A model generated the notes under the pieces. It was not told where the DNA came from. It searched no databases and worked only from the letters and a program-made list of their open reading frames with translations. A program made the translations under genes and the position numbers. DNA of 64,000 bases from Bradyrhizobium commune (GTDB taxonomy: Bacteria; Pseudomonadota; Alphaproteobacteria; Rhizobiales; Xanthobacteraceae): contig NZ_CP061379.1 of NCBI RefSeq assembly GCF_015624505.1, forward strand, positions 4,340,001 through 4,404,000, written 5' to 3'. Numbering within the stretch: position 1 is the stretch's first letter; every line of letters starts with the position of its first letter. Positions 10,358-19,077 of the stretch are shown here, in pieces.

Positions 10358-11209
10358 ATGCCCTTCAAGTTCATCCACATCACCGACACGCATCTCGCCA
10401 ATCCGGGGCTCAAGCTCTACGGCCTCGACCCGCGCGCCCGGCTGGATGCGGCGATTGCCGACATCAACAGGCATCAATCCGATGCCGCGTTTGCGGTCGT
10501 GACCGGCGACCTTACCCATTGGGGCGAGCCGGAATCCTACGCCAATTTTGCTGACGCAATGGCCGCGCTGAAAATGCCCTACATCGCCATGGTCGGCAAT
10601 CACGACAAGCGCGTGGCCTGCCTCGACGGCCTGAAGGCCGCGCCGCGCGATCCCAACAGCTTCGTACAGGGCACGCGGACCACCGAGCACGGTCTGTTCG
10701 TTTTCCTGGACACGCTGGACGAGACCAGCCACGCCGGCGAAATGTGCGCCAAGCGCTTCGACTGGCTTGCGAGCACGCTGGCGGCGGCACCTGCCGACAT
10801 GCCGTTCGTCGTGTTCATGCATCATCCGCCCTTCCCGGTCGGCGTCCACGCGATGGACGAGATCGCGCTGAAGCAGAGCGCCGAATTTGCCGAGGTGATC
10901 GCGCCCTATCGCGCGCGCATCCGCCACCTGTTCTTTGGCCATGTGCACCGTCCCATCTTCGGCAGCTACGGCAAGATCCCGTTCTCGACGCTGCGCGGCA
11001 CCAACCACCAGGTCTGGTTCGAGCTCGATGCTGCCGCCACCGACCATCTCGCCAGCCATGAGCCGCCGGCTTATGGTGTGGTGCTGATCGACGGGGAGAA
11101 CCTGGTCGTGCACAGCCACGACTTCCTCGACACCAGTCTGCGCTTCCCCTTCGCCGCACCAGCGGGAATGGACGACCGCGACTATGCCCTCAACTTCCCG
11201 GCGCGGTGA
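10358..11209 (+). CDS. Calcineurin-like metallophosphoesterase, probable phosphodiesterase (GpdQ/CpdA type)
   Basis: This 283-residue cytosolic protein carries the full dinuclear-metal motif set: D10-x-H12, GDLTHWGE at about 54-61, GNHD at about 76-79, HHPP at about 153-156 and GHVH at about 190-193. Relatives hydrolyse cyclic nucleotides (CpdA) or glycerophosphodiesters (GpdQ). Its stop is 1 base before ugpA and a Pho-box-like site precedes it. Cleavage of imported glycerophosphodiesters to release glycerol-3-phosphate is therefore the most economical inference. A cAMP phosphodiesterase role cannot be excluded from sequence. Confidence 0.85.
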   Translation: MPFKFIHITDTHLANPGLKLYGLDPRARLDAAIADINRHQSDAAFAVVTGDLTHWGEPESYANFADAMAALKMPYIAMVGNHDKRVACLDGLKAAPRDPNSFVQGTRTTEHGLFVFLDTLDETSHAGEMCAKRFDWLASTLAAAPADMPFVVFMHHPPFPVGVHAMDEIALKQSAEFAEVIAPYRARIRHLFFGHVHRPIFGSYGKIPFSTLRGTNHQVWFELDAAATDHLASHEPPAYGVVLIDGENLVVHSHDFLDTSLRFPFAAPAGMDDRDYALNFPAR

Positions 11210-11210
11210 G

Positions 11211-12161
11211 ATGAGCCTCGCTGAACCCGCGGCTCTCCCGGTCGCGGCATCGGTGCCGCCGCGCCTGCATCTATTGCAGCGGTTCACAGGTCGCTTCAAG
11301 GTGTCGCTACCCGCCTATCTGCTGCTGCTGCCCTCTCTCGTCTTCCTCGCGCTGTTCACCTATGGCGCGATGGGGCGCGTGCTCATCGACGCGCTCTATC
11401 AGCGCGCCACGCCGAAGGCGCCGCTCCGCTTTGTCGGCCTCGACAATATCAGCGCTGTGCTTGCGGATCCTTATTTCACCGGCGCGGTCGTCAACAACCT
11501 CGTCTACGCCGTCGGCACCGCGATCCCGAGCATCGGCCTTGCGCTGCTGTTCGCGCTGGCGCTGGCGCGGACCAATGTGGTGACCAGCGCGCTGAGGGCT
11601 GCGCTGTTCCTGCCGGTGTTGATCCCGATGGTCGCAGCGTCCGCGCTGTTTCTCTTTATCTTCCTGCCCAATGTCGGACTGCTCGATTACTACATCGGCG
11701 GGCTCCTTCCGGTGGTTCCGAACTGGCTGGGCGACCCCGACATCGCGCTCTACGCGATCATGATCATCACGATCTGGAAGAACGCCGGCTATTACATGCT
11801 GTTCTTCCTCGCCGGGCTCCAGTCGGTGCCCGAGGACGTGATGGAAGCCGCCCATCTCGACGGCGCGGGTCCCTTCATGCGGCTGCGCTACATCATCCTG
11901 CCGGAGCTGAAGCCGACCTTCCTGTTCGTCATCGTGATCGCCACGCTGAACGCGGTGACGCAGGTCGACCACGTCTTCGTCATGACCAAGGGCGGCCCGT
12001 CGAATTCGACCAATCTCGTGCTGTTCTACATCTACCAGCAGGCGGTCGAGCATTACGACATCGGCAAGGCCTCGGCCGCGACGATGCTGACGCTTGCAGC
12101 CCTGATGGGCCTCACCGCGCTATCGTTCCGTACCATGGCGAACCGCGAGGGCGGGCCATGA
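11211..12161 (+). CDS. ugpA: ABC transporter permease, UgpA-like
   Basis: This 316-residue inner-membrane protein of the MalF/UgpA family has about six transmembrane helices after a basic N-terminal leader. The cytoplasmic EAA loop, EAAHLDGAGPFMRLRYIILP, is well preserved and would dock the ATPase. ATG at 11211 follows the previous stop by 1 base. The last 4 bases overlap the next permease gene (ATGA), so the two are likely translationally coupled. The assignment to glycerol-3-phosphate/glycerophosphodiester uptake rests on the UgpB-like binding protein downstream and the phosphodiesterase upstream. Confidence 0.85.
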   Translation: MSLAEPAALPVAASVPPRLHLLQRFTGRFKVSLPAYLLLLPSLVFLALFTYGAMGRVLIDALYQRATPKAPLRFVGLDNISAVLADPYFTGAVVNNLVYAVGTAIPSIGLALLFALALARTNVVTSALRAALFLPVLIPMVAASALFLFIFLPNVGLLDYYIGGLLPVVPNWLGDPDIALYAIMIITIWKNAGYYMLFFLAGLQSVPEDVMEAAHLDGAGPFMRLRYIILPELKPTFLFVIVIATLNAVTQVDHVFVMTKGGPSNSTNLVLFYIYQQAVEHYDIGKASAATMLTLAALMGLTALSFRTMANREGGP

Positions 12162-13027
12162 AGCTCATTGACCGGCTCACCAAGGACGTCCCGCTCGCCA
12201 CCCGCCGCGAGATCACGCCCAAGCTCGGCTTCCTGCTGACCGTGCTGCTCGCGCTGGTCTGGCTGATCCCGTTCCTGTGGATGGGCGTGGCGACGCTGCG
12301 CCCCCCGTCCGACGGCATCAATTTGATGGCCGAGCTGATGCCGAGCCTCAAGCCCACCCTCGACAACATCAGGGATGCCTGGGAGATCGGCGACTTCCCG
12401 CGCTACTTCCTCAACACCACCATCATCTGCACCGGCATCCTGCTGGTGCAATTCGTCACGATCACGCTGGCGGGCTTTGCCTTTGCGCGGCTCGACTTCG
12501 CCGGCAAGACGCTGATCTTCTATCTGTTCCTGATGCAGCTGATGCTGGTGCCGGTGCTGCTGATCGTGCCCAACTTGCGGATCATCGCGCAATTCGGCCT
12601 CTATGACACGCTGGCCGGCGTGATGATGCCCTTCTTCGCCTCGGCCTTCGGCACCTTCCTGATGAGGCAGGCGTTTGAAGCCATTCCGACCGAGCTGGAA
12701 GACGCCGCGCTGATTGACGGCGCGAGCCTATTCCAGCGCATCCGCCACATCTATGTGCCGCTGTCGATCCCGAGCTTTTCGGCGTTCGCCATCATCTCCG
12801 TGACCAGCCACTGGAACGACTTCCTGTGGCCGCTGATGGTGATCAATTCGCCGGACAAGCGGCCGCTCACCGTTGGGCTCTCCGTCTTCACCGCGACCGC
12901 GGAGGGCACGCAGGCCTGGGGCACCATCGCCGCCGGCACGCTGATGGTGATCGCGCCGCTGCTCATCACCTTCCTGATCTTCCAGAAACGTTTCATCAGC
13001 TCTTTCGTCACCTCAGGCATCAAATAG
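12158..13027 (+). CDS. ugpE: ABC transporter permease, UgpE-like
   Basis: This 289-residue MalG/UgpE-type inner-membrane permease has six predicted helices. The EAA loop reads EDAALIDGASLFQRIRHIYVP near residues 180-200, and the C-terminus ends in QKRFISSFVTSGIK, a typical ending of this family. It overlaps ugpA by ATGA at 12158-12161. Together the two permeases would form the translocation path. No ATPase gene (ugpC) lies next to them, which is unusual for a complete ugp operon. Confidence 0.87.
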   Translation: MKLIDRLTKDVPLATRREITPKLGFLLTVLLALVWLIPFLWMGVATLRPPSDGINLMAELMPSLKPTLDNIRDAWEIGDFPRYFLNTTIICTGILLVQFVTITLAGFAFARLDFAGKTLIFYLFLMQLMLVPVLLIVPNLRIIAQFGLYDTLAGVMMPFFASAFGTFLMRQAFEAIPTELEDAALIDGASLFQRIRHIYVPLSIPSFSAFAIISVTSHWNDFLWPLMVINSPDKRPLTVGLSVFTATAEGTQAWGTIAAGTLMVIAPLLITFLIFQKRFISSFVTSGIK

Positions 13028-13038
13028 GAGATTTTCCG

Positions 13039-14370
13039 ATGCTGTTTTCCCGCAGGCTCATGCTTGGCCTCGCCATAGCAGGCACTTTTGCCAGCGCCCT
13101 CGCCTTGCCGGCGCTGGCCGAAGGTCCGACCGAGATCGACCTGTTCTTCCCCGTGCCCGTCGACGGCAAGCTCGCCCGCGACATGGGCACCTTGATCAAG
13201 GAGTTCAACGACGGTCATCCCGACATCAAGGCAACCGCGGTCTACACCGGCTCCTATGACGACACGCTGATCAAGACGCGTGCCTCGATCAAGGCCGGCA
13301 AGCCGCCGGCCGCCGTGATCATGTCGGCGAACTTCCTGCTCGACATGCAGATCGAGAACGAGCTCACCAATCTCGACTCTCTGATCGCCGCCGACGGCAC
13401 CACCAAGGATCAGTTCCTCGGCCAGTTCTTCCCGGCGCTCCAGGGCAACGCGGTGATCAACCGCTCGGTCTACGGCGTGCCCTTCCACAATTCGACGCCG
13501 CTGCTCTACATCAACGCCGACAAGGCCAAGGAGGCCGGCCTCGATCCGAGCAAGCCGCCGCAGACCTGGGCCGAGCTGACCGACTGGGCCAAGAAGCTCA
13601 CCAAGCGCGAAGGCGACAAGGTCACCCAATGGGGCATCGCGATCCCCTGCGCCTATGACTATTGCGGCTGGATGATGGAAACGCTCACCATGACCAATGG
13701 CGGGCGCTACTACAACGAGGAGTTCGGCGGCGAAGTCTATTACGACACGCCCTCGATGCTCGGCGCGCTGACCTGGTGGAACGACCTCATCAACAAGTAC
13801 AAGGTGCACGCGCCCGGCGCGACGCCCGGCCCGGCCGTCAGCACCTCCTTCATCTCCGGCAACGCCGCGATGATGATGCTCTCGACCGGCTCGCTGACCT
13901 ATGTGCGCGACAATGCCAAGTTCGCCTACAAGGTCGCCTTCATCCCGCGCAACGTCCGCAACGCCGTGCCGATCGGCGGCGCCTCGCTGATCATTCCGGC
14001 GGGCCTCGAAGCCGACAAGCAGAAGGCGGCCTGGACACTGATCAAGTGGATGACCTCGCCCGAGAAGAGCGCCTGGTGGAGCCGTGCGACGGGTTACTTC
14101 GCGCCCAACATGGCTGCCTACAAGACGCCCGACATGGTCGACTTCCTCAACAAGAATCCGGACGCCAAGACCGCCGTCGAGCAGCTCGACGTCGCAAAGC
14201 CCTGGTTTGCGACCTACAAGACCGTGCCGGTCCGCAAGAACCTCGAGGACGAGGTGATGCTGGTCCTCAACGGCAAGAAGCAGCCGAAGGACGCCCTCGT
14301 CGCCGCCCAGAAGGCCGCCGACGAGACGCTCAAGCCGTACAATGCGGAGACGTCGCTGAAGCTGCCGTAA
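13039..14370 (+). CDS. ugpB: ABC transporter substrate-binding protein, UgpB-like
   Basis: This 443-residue periplasmic binding protein has a clear signal peptide (MLFSRRLMLGLAIAGTFA..., cleavage after ALA near residue 27). Several stretches parallel E. coli UgpB as I recall it: FHNSTPLLYINAD, LDPSKPPQTWAELTDWAKKL, MLSTGSLTYVRDNAKF, IGGASLIIPAG and RATGYFAPN. These support binding of sn-glycerol-3-phosphate or a glycerophosphodiester. GGAG in front of ATG 13039 gives a good ribosome site. It is the last gene of the putative Pho-controlled operon, with a hairpin about 25 bases after the stop. Confidence 0.88.
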   Translation: MLFSRRLMLGLAIAGTFASALALPALAEGPTEIDLFFPVPVDGKLARDMGTLIKEFNDGHPDIKATAVYTGSYDDTLIKTRASIKAGKPPAAVIMSANFLLDMQIENELTNLDSLIAADGTTKDQFLGQFFPALQGNAVINRSVYGVPFHNSTPLLYINADKAKEAGLDPSKPPQTWAELTDWAKKLTKREGDKVTQWGIAIPCAYDYCGWMMETLTMTNGGRYYNEEFGGEVYYDTPSMLGALTWWNDLINKYKVHAPGATPGPAVSTSFISGNAAMMMLSTGSLTYVRDNAKFAYKVAFIPRNVRNAVPIGGASLIIPAGLEADKQKAAWTLIKWMTSPEKSAWWSRATGYFAPNMAAYKTPDMVDFLNKNPDAKTAVEQLDVAKPWFATYKTVPVRKNLEDEVMLVLNGKKQPKDALVAAQKAADETLKPYNAETSLKLP

Positions 14371-14395
14371 GGCGCGGCGACATCAGCAACTGAGC

Positions 14396-14424
14396 TTCGG
14401 CGCTCCGTCATGCGGGGCGCCGAA
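14396..14424 (+). terminator. Possible terminator after ugpB
   Basis: An 8-bp perfect stem, TTCGGCGC at 14396-14403 and GCGCCGAA at 14417-14424, with a 13-base loop lies just past the ugpB stop. The following TGCGTTCTTG is only weakly T-rich, so intrinsic termination is plausible but not certain. Confidence 0.45.
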
Positions 14425-14559
14425 TGCGTTCTTGAGGGGACGCAACCCGTTAACCCCCCGTCCACCATCCGGCTGCCCATACCGCCGGTAACCATTGGAA
14501 TTAACAGACCCTCAATTCAGCCCAGACAAGTTTCACGATGTTTCTGGGGGATTTTTGCC

Positions 14560-14670
14560 GTGGATCTGTTGGTTTTCGAGTTCCTGGGGCTGGCGCTGGT
14601 TGCCATGTGCGTGGTCGTGGTGGCGCTGCCCTGCGCCCGCAAATCCTCGAACCGGATCCGTTACGAGTAG
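14560..14670 (+). CDS. Possible 36-residue single-pass membrane peptide
   Basis: A short frame starting with GTG at 14560 encodes a peptide with one hydrophobic stretch (FLGLALVAMCVVVVALPC) and a basic, polar tail (RKSSNRIRYE). That is the architecture of many small bacterial membrane proteins. TCTGGGGG sits 9-16 bases upstream as a possible ribosome site. It occupies the 416-bp gap between ugpB and rnd, where nothing else is coding. No family is recognised, and chance cannot be ruled out. Confidence 0.4.
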   Translation: MDLLVFEFLGLALVAMCVVVVALPCARKSSNRIRYE

Positions 14671-14786
14671 GTTTTCCGGCCGGAGGATGCGATTCCGGCC
14701 CAATGCAAGGCTCGAATTCGCTACGAGCCCCTTGACATCACAGCGCTTTCGGCAGAACGGCTGATATCAAGTGTTATGGGCCGTTC

Positions 14787-15935
14787 ATGGATTTGATTAC
14801 CACCACCGCTGACCTCGCGGCTGCTTGCAGCCGGCTGGCCAAGCACCCCGTCATTACCGTCGATACCGAGTTCCTGCGCGAGACCACCTATTACCCGCTG
14901 TTGTGCGTGGTGCAGATGGCCAGCGCCGAGGAAGCCATCGTCATTGACGCGCTCGCCGAGGGCATCGACCTCAAGCCGTTCTTCGAGCTGATGGCCAATG
15001 AGAGCGTGCTGAAGGTGTTCCACGCCGCCCGCCAGGACATCGAGATCATCTGGCACCAGGCCAACATCATCCCGCATCCAGTGTTCGACACCCAGGTCGC
15101 CGCCATGGTGCTCGGCTATGGCGACAGCATCGCCTATGACGCGCTGGTCGAGAAGGTCACCGGCCACCGCCCGGACAAGACCCACCGCTTCACCGACTGG
15201 TCGCGCCGGCCGCTGTCCAAGGAGCAGATGCATTACGCGGTCTCCGACGTCACCCATCTGCGCGACGTCTTCGCAGCGCTGGACGCCGATTTGAAGAAGC
15301 GCCGCCGCAGCGAATGGGTCTCCATCGAGATGGAGATTTTGACCTCGCCCAAGACCTACGACTTCCACCCCGAGCGCGCCTGGGAGCGGCTGAAGACGCG
15401 GGTCCGCAAGCCCAAGGACCTCGCGGTGCTGATGGAGGTCGCGGCCTGGCGCGAGCAGGAGGCGCAGAGCCGCGACGTGCCGCGCGGCCGCGTGCTGCGC
15501 GACGAAGCGATCAGCGACATCGCCACCCATGCGCCGAATACGCTGGAGAAGCTCGCCAATTTGCGCTCGGTGCCGAAGGGGTTTGAGAAATCCAAATGGG
15601 GCGCCGACATCGTCGCCGCGGTCGAGCGCGGCCTGGCGCGGGATCATTCCACGCTGCCGAAGCTGGAGAAGCCGCGCAACAATAACAATGGCGCAGCGAT
15701 CGTCGAGCTGTTGAAGGTGCTGCTGCGGATGACCGCAGAGCGACATGCGGTGGCGAGCAAGGTGATCGCAACCGTCGACGATCTCGAGGAGATCGCGGCG
15801 AGCGACGAGGCCGACGTGCCGGCGCTCCGCGGCTGGCGTCGCGAGCTGTTCGGAGATGCCGCGCTGAAGCTCAAGCATGGCGAGCTGGCGCTCGCGATCG
15901 AGAAGGGCCGCGTCATCGGGGTCAAGCGGGCGTAG
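14787..15935 (+). CDS. rnd: Ribonuclease D
   Basis: This 382-residue exonuclease has a DEDD 3'-5' exonuclease domain at about residues 1-170. [10 protein letters not shown] carries the first Asp-x-Glu, [11 protein letters not shown] the second Asp and [10 protein letters not shown] the last acidic/Tyr motif. The HRDC domain follows at about residues 210-290. It trims the 3' ends of tRNA precursors and other small stable RNAs. It stands alone on the plus strand. Downstream is the palindromic repeat that hosts the IS481 element, so its 3' transcript end may have been altered by the insertion. Confidence 0.95.
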   Translation: MDLITTTADLAAACSRLAKHPVITVDTEFLRETTYYPLLCVVQMASAEEAIVIDALAEGIDLKPFFELMANESVLKVFHAARQDIEIIWHQANIIPHPVFDTQVAAMVLGYGDSIAYDALVEKVTGHRPDKTHRFTDWSRRPLSKEQMHYAVSDVTHLRDVFAALDADLKKRRRSEWVSIEMEILTSPKTYDFHPERAWERLKTRVRKPKDLAVLMEVAAWREQEAQSRDVPRGRVLRDEAISDIATHAPNTLEKLANLRSVPKGFEKSKWGADIVAAVERGLARDHSTLPKLEKPRNNNNGAAIVELLKVLLRMTAERHAVASKVIATVDDLEEIAASDEADVPALRGWRRELFGDAALKLKHGELALAIEKGRVIGVKRA

Positions 15936-16033
15936 ACGGTCGGCACAGCAGCCGCCGCCGTCATTGCGAGGAAGCTCTTGCGACGAAGCAATCCAGATTG
16001 TTTCCGAGGAGGGATTCTGGATTGCTTCGCTAC

Positions 16034-16083
16034 TGTTCAGCCCGGGGACATAGCTTACACCTGTTCGGGGACATGGTTGACAC
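16034..16083 (+). repeat. Left terminal inverted repeat of the IS481 element
   Basis: These 50 bp are the perfect reverse complement of 17252-17301. Identity stops at 16084 (A here; T would be needed). GGGGACATAGCTTACAC and GGGGACATGGTTGACAC within it form a near direct repeat, probably two transposase-binding sites. Confidence 0.93.
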
Positions 16084-16122
16084 ATCAAAATCGGCTGGAT
16101 TCGTCGAACAAGGGGGCGAGCC

Positions 16123-17244
16123 ATGCCGTGGCGAGAGGTGTCTGTCATGGACCAGCGGCGCGAGTTTGTGATGCTTGCTAAGCAGGAAGGAGTGAACCGG
16201 CGGAAGCTGTGCCGGCAGTTCGGGATTAGTGCCCAGACTGGTTACAAGTGGATCGAGCGCTATGATGCAGGGGATACGACGCTGGCCGATCGCTCGCGCC
16301 GGCCGCATCACAGCCCGGATCGTACTGAGGCTGCGATCGAGCAGCAGATTGTGGCCTTGCGCGATGTCCACCCGGCCTGGGGGGCGCGCAAGATTTTGCA
16401 TCGTCTAAAGCGCGACCGGCAAGCCGTGCCGGCGATATCGACGACGCACGAGATCCTGCGTCGCTACGATCGCGTGAGCGAACCTGCGGGGAGACCTGGA
16501 CAGCCCTACATCCGCTTCGAGAAGGAGGCACCCAATCAGCTCTGGCAGATGGACTTCAAGGGACACAGCCCCCTCGAGGACGGCGTATCCTGCCACCCGC
16601 TGACGATGCTGGACGATCACTCGCGGTTCTCGTTGTGCCTGGCTGCTTGTGACAACGAGCGAGGTTCGACCGTGCAAGGGCATCTGAGGGAGACATTCCG
16701 CCGGTACGGCCTCCCCGATGCGATGTTCGTCGACAATGGCGGCCCCTGGGGCTTCACCCTTGAAGACCCTTGGACCGGGCTGACGGTCTGGCTTTTGAAG
16801 CTTGGCGTCCGGGTGATCCACAGCCGGCCGTATCATCCGCAGAGCCGAGGAAAGAACGAACGCTTCCATCGCACGCTGAAGGCCGAGGTATTTGCCTTCA
16901 GGCGCTACCGCGACCTTGCCGAGGTGCAGCGCGCATTCGACCAATGGCGAGCCGTCTACAATCTCGATCGGCCGCATGAGGCTTTGAACTACAACGTTCC
17001 GGCAAGCCGGTACCAACCCAGTTCGCGGGAAATGCCGGACAGATTGCCCGCGGTGGAATACGACGAGCACGAGGTCGTCCGTTCCGTCTCCACCACCAAG
17101 GCCTATGTCAGCTTCAAAGGCAAATTGTGGAAGGTTCCGCAGGCCTTCCGCGGCGAACGGCTTGCGATCCGTCCACTCAATACCGACGGCAGGTTCGGCA
17201 TCTTCTTCGCCGCGCACCAGATCGCGGCGATCGATTTAGGATGA
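16123..17244 (+). CDS. IS481-family transposase
   Basis: This 373-residue transposase has an N-terminal helix-turn-helix at about residues 20-50 (LCRQFGISAQTGYKWIERYDAG). The integrase core follows, with the DDE triad in QMDFKGH (first Asp), FVDNGGPW (second Asp) and GKNERFHRTL (Glu). It would cut and join the element ends through the 50-bp inverted repeats. The ATG at 16123 gives MPWREVSVM, a common start for this family, though the ATG at 16147 is also possible. The frame is intact with no stop or frameshift. Confidence 0.95.
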   Translation: MPWREVSVMDQRREFVMLAKQEGVNRRKLCRQFGISAQTGYKWIERYDAGDTTLADRSRRPHHSPDRTEAAIEQQIVALRDVHPAWGARKILHRLKRDRQAVPAISTTHEILRRYDRVSEPAGRPGQPYIRFEKEAPNQLWQMDFKGHSPLEDGVSCHPLTMLDDHSRFSLCLAACDNERGSTVQGHLRETFRRYGLPDAMFVDNGGPWGFTLEDPWTGLTVWLLKLGVRVIHSRPYHPQSRGKNERFHRTLKAEVFAFRRYRDLAEVQRAFDQWRAVYNLDRPHEALNYNVPASRYQPSSREMPDRLPAVEYDEHEVVRSVSTTKAYVSFKGKLWKVPQAFRGERLAIRPLNTDGRFGIFFAAHQIAAIDLG

Positions 17245-17251
17245 TCCAAAA

Positions 17252-17301
17252 GTGTCAACCATGTCCCCGAACAGGTGTAAGCTATGTCCCCGGGCTGAAC
17301 A
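17252..17301 (-). repeat. Right terminal inverted repeat of the IS481 element
   Basis: This is a 50-bp perfect inverted copy of 16034-16083, ending CTGAACA, followed at once by the CTAC target duplicate at 17302-17305. Confidence 0.93.
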
Positions 17302-17340
17302 CTACGCTCGCAATGACGGAATTTGGCGCAACAGCGTGCC

Positions 17341-18723
17341 TTAGGCCGGCGTCAGCTTCGCCACTTCCGGCTTCATGTCATCCAGCACGCCCTTGATCGC
17401 GGCGACCAGCTCGTCGATCTGGCCCTTGGTGGTGATCAGCGGCGGGCAGATCGCGATGGCGTCGAGCATGTTTCGCGAGATCACGCCACGTTCCTGGAGC
17501 ATGCGGCTCGCCATGCCGCCGACCGCGCCGGGCGTCGCCGCGGCCGTCTTGCGTCCCTTGTCGAGGACGAGCTCTAGCGCCGCGATCATGCCGACGCCGC
17601 GGACCTCGCCGACCAGCGGATGGCTCAAAAGCTCGCGCAGCTTGCCCTGCATGTAGGCACCGAGCTCAGCCGCGTGCGCGACCAGGCCGCGCTCCTCGAT
17701 GATCTTGAGGTTCTCCAGCGCAATCGCCGAGCCGACCGGATGGCCGCCCGCGGTAAAGCCGTGGCCAAGCACGCCGATCTTGTTGCTCTCGTCAGCGATC
17801 GGCTCGAACATGCGGTCATTCATGATGATCGCTGAGAGCGGGAAATAGCTCGAGGTGATCTGCTTGGAGACCACGATAGCATCGGGCTTGATGCCATAGG
17901 TCTCGCAACCGAACATCTTGCCGGTACGGCCGAAGCCGCAGATCACCTCGTCGGCGACCAGCAGGATATCGTATTTGTTCAGGACCTTCTGGATCTTGTC
18001 CCAATAGGTCGCCGGCGGCACGATGACGCCGCCCGCTCCCATCACCGGCTCGCCGAAGAAGGCCGCGATCGTGTCCGGGCCCTCCTTCTGGATCAGCGCG
18101 TCGAGCTCCTCGGCCCGCCGCGTCGCGAAGGCTTCCTCGCTCTCGCCGGGCGCACCTTCCTTGTAGAAATGCGGCGAGCCCGTGTGCAGGATGTTCGGCA
18201 GCGGCAGGTCGAACGAGCGGTGATTGTTCGGCAGGCCGGTCAAGCTTGCGGACGCAATGGTGACGCCGTGATAGGCGCGCATGCGGCTGATGATCTTCTT
18301 GCGCTGCGGCTGGCCAAGCGCATTCGAGCGATAGGCGATCAGCTTCAGGACGGTGTCGTTCGCTTCCGAGCCGGAATTGGTGAAGAACACCTTGCTCATC
18401 GGCACCGGCGCGAGTGCCACCAGCTTCTCGGCGAGATCGATCGAGGGGCCGTGCGATTTCGCGGAGAAGGTGTGGTAGAACGGCAGCGCCAGCATCTGCT
18501 TGTGCGCGGCCTCGACCAATCGCTTCTCGTTGAAGCCGAGCCCGACGCTCCACAGGCCCGCCATCGCCTCGAAATAGCGCTTGCCCGACGCGTCGAACAC
18601 GTACGGTCCCTCGCCGCGCTCGATCACCAGGGGACCGGCCTGCTGATGGGTGCGCGCGTTGGTGTAGGGATGGAGCTGGTAGGCCACATCCCGGGCTTCT
18701 TGCGAATTGGGCAGCATGGACAT
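17341..18723 (-). CDS. Class III (PLP-dependent) aminotransferase
   Basis: This 460-residue fold-type I aminotransferase is of the omega-amino-acid/pyruvate group. The PLP-phosphate site is in FFTNSGSEANDTVLK, the ring-binding Asp in LVADEVICGFGRTG and the Schiff-base Lys in IVVSKQITSSYFP. Family members transfer amino groups from omega-amino acids, polyamines or beta-alanine to pyruvate or other keto acids; the substrate cannot be fixed from sequence. The gene stands 20 bases beyond the palindromic repeat carrying the IS element and is read towards it. It is separated from the following minus-strand operon by about 150 bases. Confidence 0.92.
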   Translation of the reverse strand: MSMLPNSQEARDVAYQLHPYTNARTHQQAGPLVIERGEGPYVFDASGKRYFEAMAGLWSVGLGFNEKRLVEAAHKQMLALPFYHTFSAKSHGPSIDLAEKLVALAPVPMSKVFFTNSGSEANDTVLKLIAYRSNALGQPQRKKIISRMRAYHGVTIASASLTGLPNNHRSFDLPLPNILHTGSPHFYKEGAPGESEEAFATRRAEELDALIQKEGPDTIAAFFGEPVMGAGGVIVPPATYWDKIQKVLNKYDILLVADEVICGFGRTGKMFGCETYGIKPDAIVVSKQITSSYFPLSAIIMNDRMFEPIADESNKIGVLGHGFTAGGHPVGSAIALENLKIIEERGLVAHAAELGAYMQGKLRELLSHPLVGEVRGVGMIAALELVLDKGRKTAAATPGAVGGMASRMLQERGVISRNMLDAIAICPPLITTKGQIDELVAAIKGVLDDMKPEVAKLTPA

Positions 18724-18872
18724 TTGCGGAGATCCTTAAAGTCGTCGCGTCGCCGGCGCGGCTCACGTCCTCACTTGGCTATTGCCATGGGACCGAACTT
18801 GCAACGCCAATTCGTCGGCAGCAAACGCCCAGCAGCGTTGCACAAAGCGGCATAGGGTTGCAGCGGCGCCGG

Positions 18873-19043
18873 TCAAGCTACGCCGTCGTCATCCTCGCCG
18901 TCGGCGGCCCGGGCCGCCTCCCTCACCTCGACCAGCGCCATCGACAGAAGATAGACGGTCGTGGACAGACCGACCCGGCGCGCCGCCTCGACGGCACGCG
19001 ACAGGTCGCCCGCCAGCTCCTTCAGCTCGTCCCCCCGCGACAA
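18873..19043 (-). CDS. Small acidic-tailed helical protein, unknown function (56 residues)
   Basis: The frame starts with TTG at 19043, preceded by GGATGGGG at 7-14 bases distance. The product has an amphipathic helix (ELKELAGDLSRAVEAARR), a hydrophobic helix (STTVYLLSMALVEVREA) and an acidic tail (DGEDDDGVA). The order of charged and hydrophobic residues looks like selected coding sequence rather than chance. It lies 34 bases after the isochorismatase-like gene on the same strand, so it is probably the last gene of that operon. I do not recognise a named family. Confidence 0.5.
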   Translation of the reverse strand: MSRGDELKELAGDLSRAVEAARRVGLSTTVYLLSMALVEVREAARAADGEDDDGVA

Positions 19044-19077
19044 TGTCCAACCCCATCCATCAGCCGATCGCGTCAGC

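Larger units (their letters stand above)
16034..17301 (+). mobile_element. IS481-family insertion sequence, complete, 1268 bp
   Basis: The element is bounded by perfect 50-bp terminal inverted repeats starting TGTTCAGCCCGGGGACATAG. It is flanked by a 4-bp direct repeat CTAC at 16030-16033 and 17302-17305. One transposase gene fills the interior with no passenger genes. TGT termini and short target duplications suit the IS481 family. The perfect ends, intact transposase and intact target duplication indicate a recent, possibly still mobile copy. Confidence 0.93.
15958..17319. repeat. Palindromic repeat (GTCATTGCGAG family), split by the IS481 insertion
   Basis: CCGTCATTGCGAG at 15958-15970 and CTCGCAATGACGG at 17307-17319 are perfect 13-bp inverted ends. 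Internally, AAGCAATCCAGA near 15986 pairs with TCTGGATTGCTT near 16015. Removing the IS element and one CTAC copy restores one continuous element of about 90 bp. A second member of the family is at 53953-54063. Confidence 0.8.
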
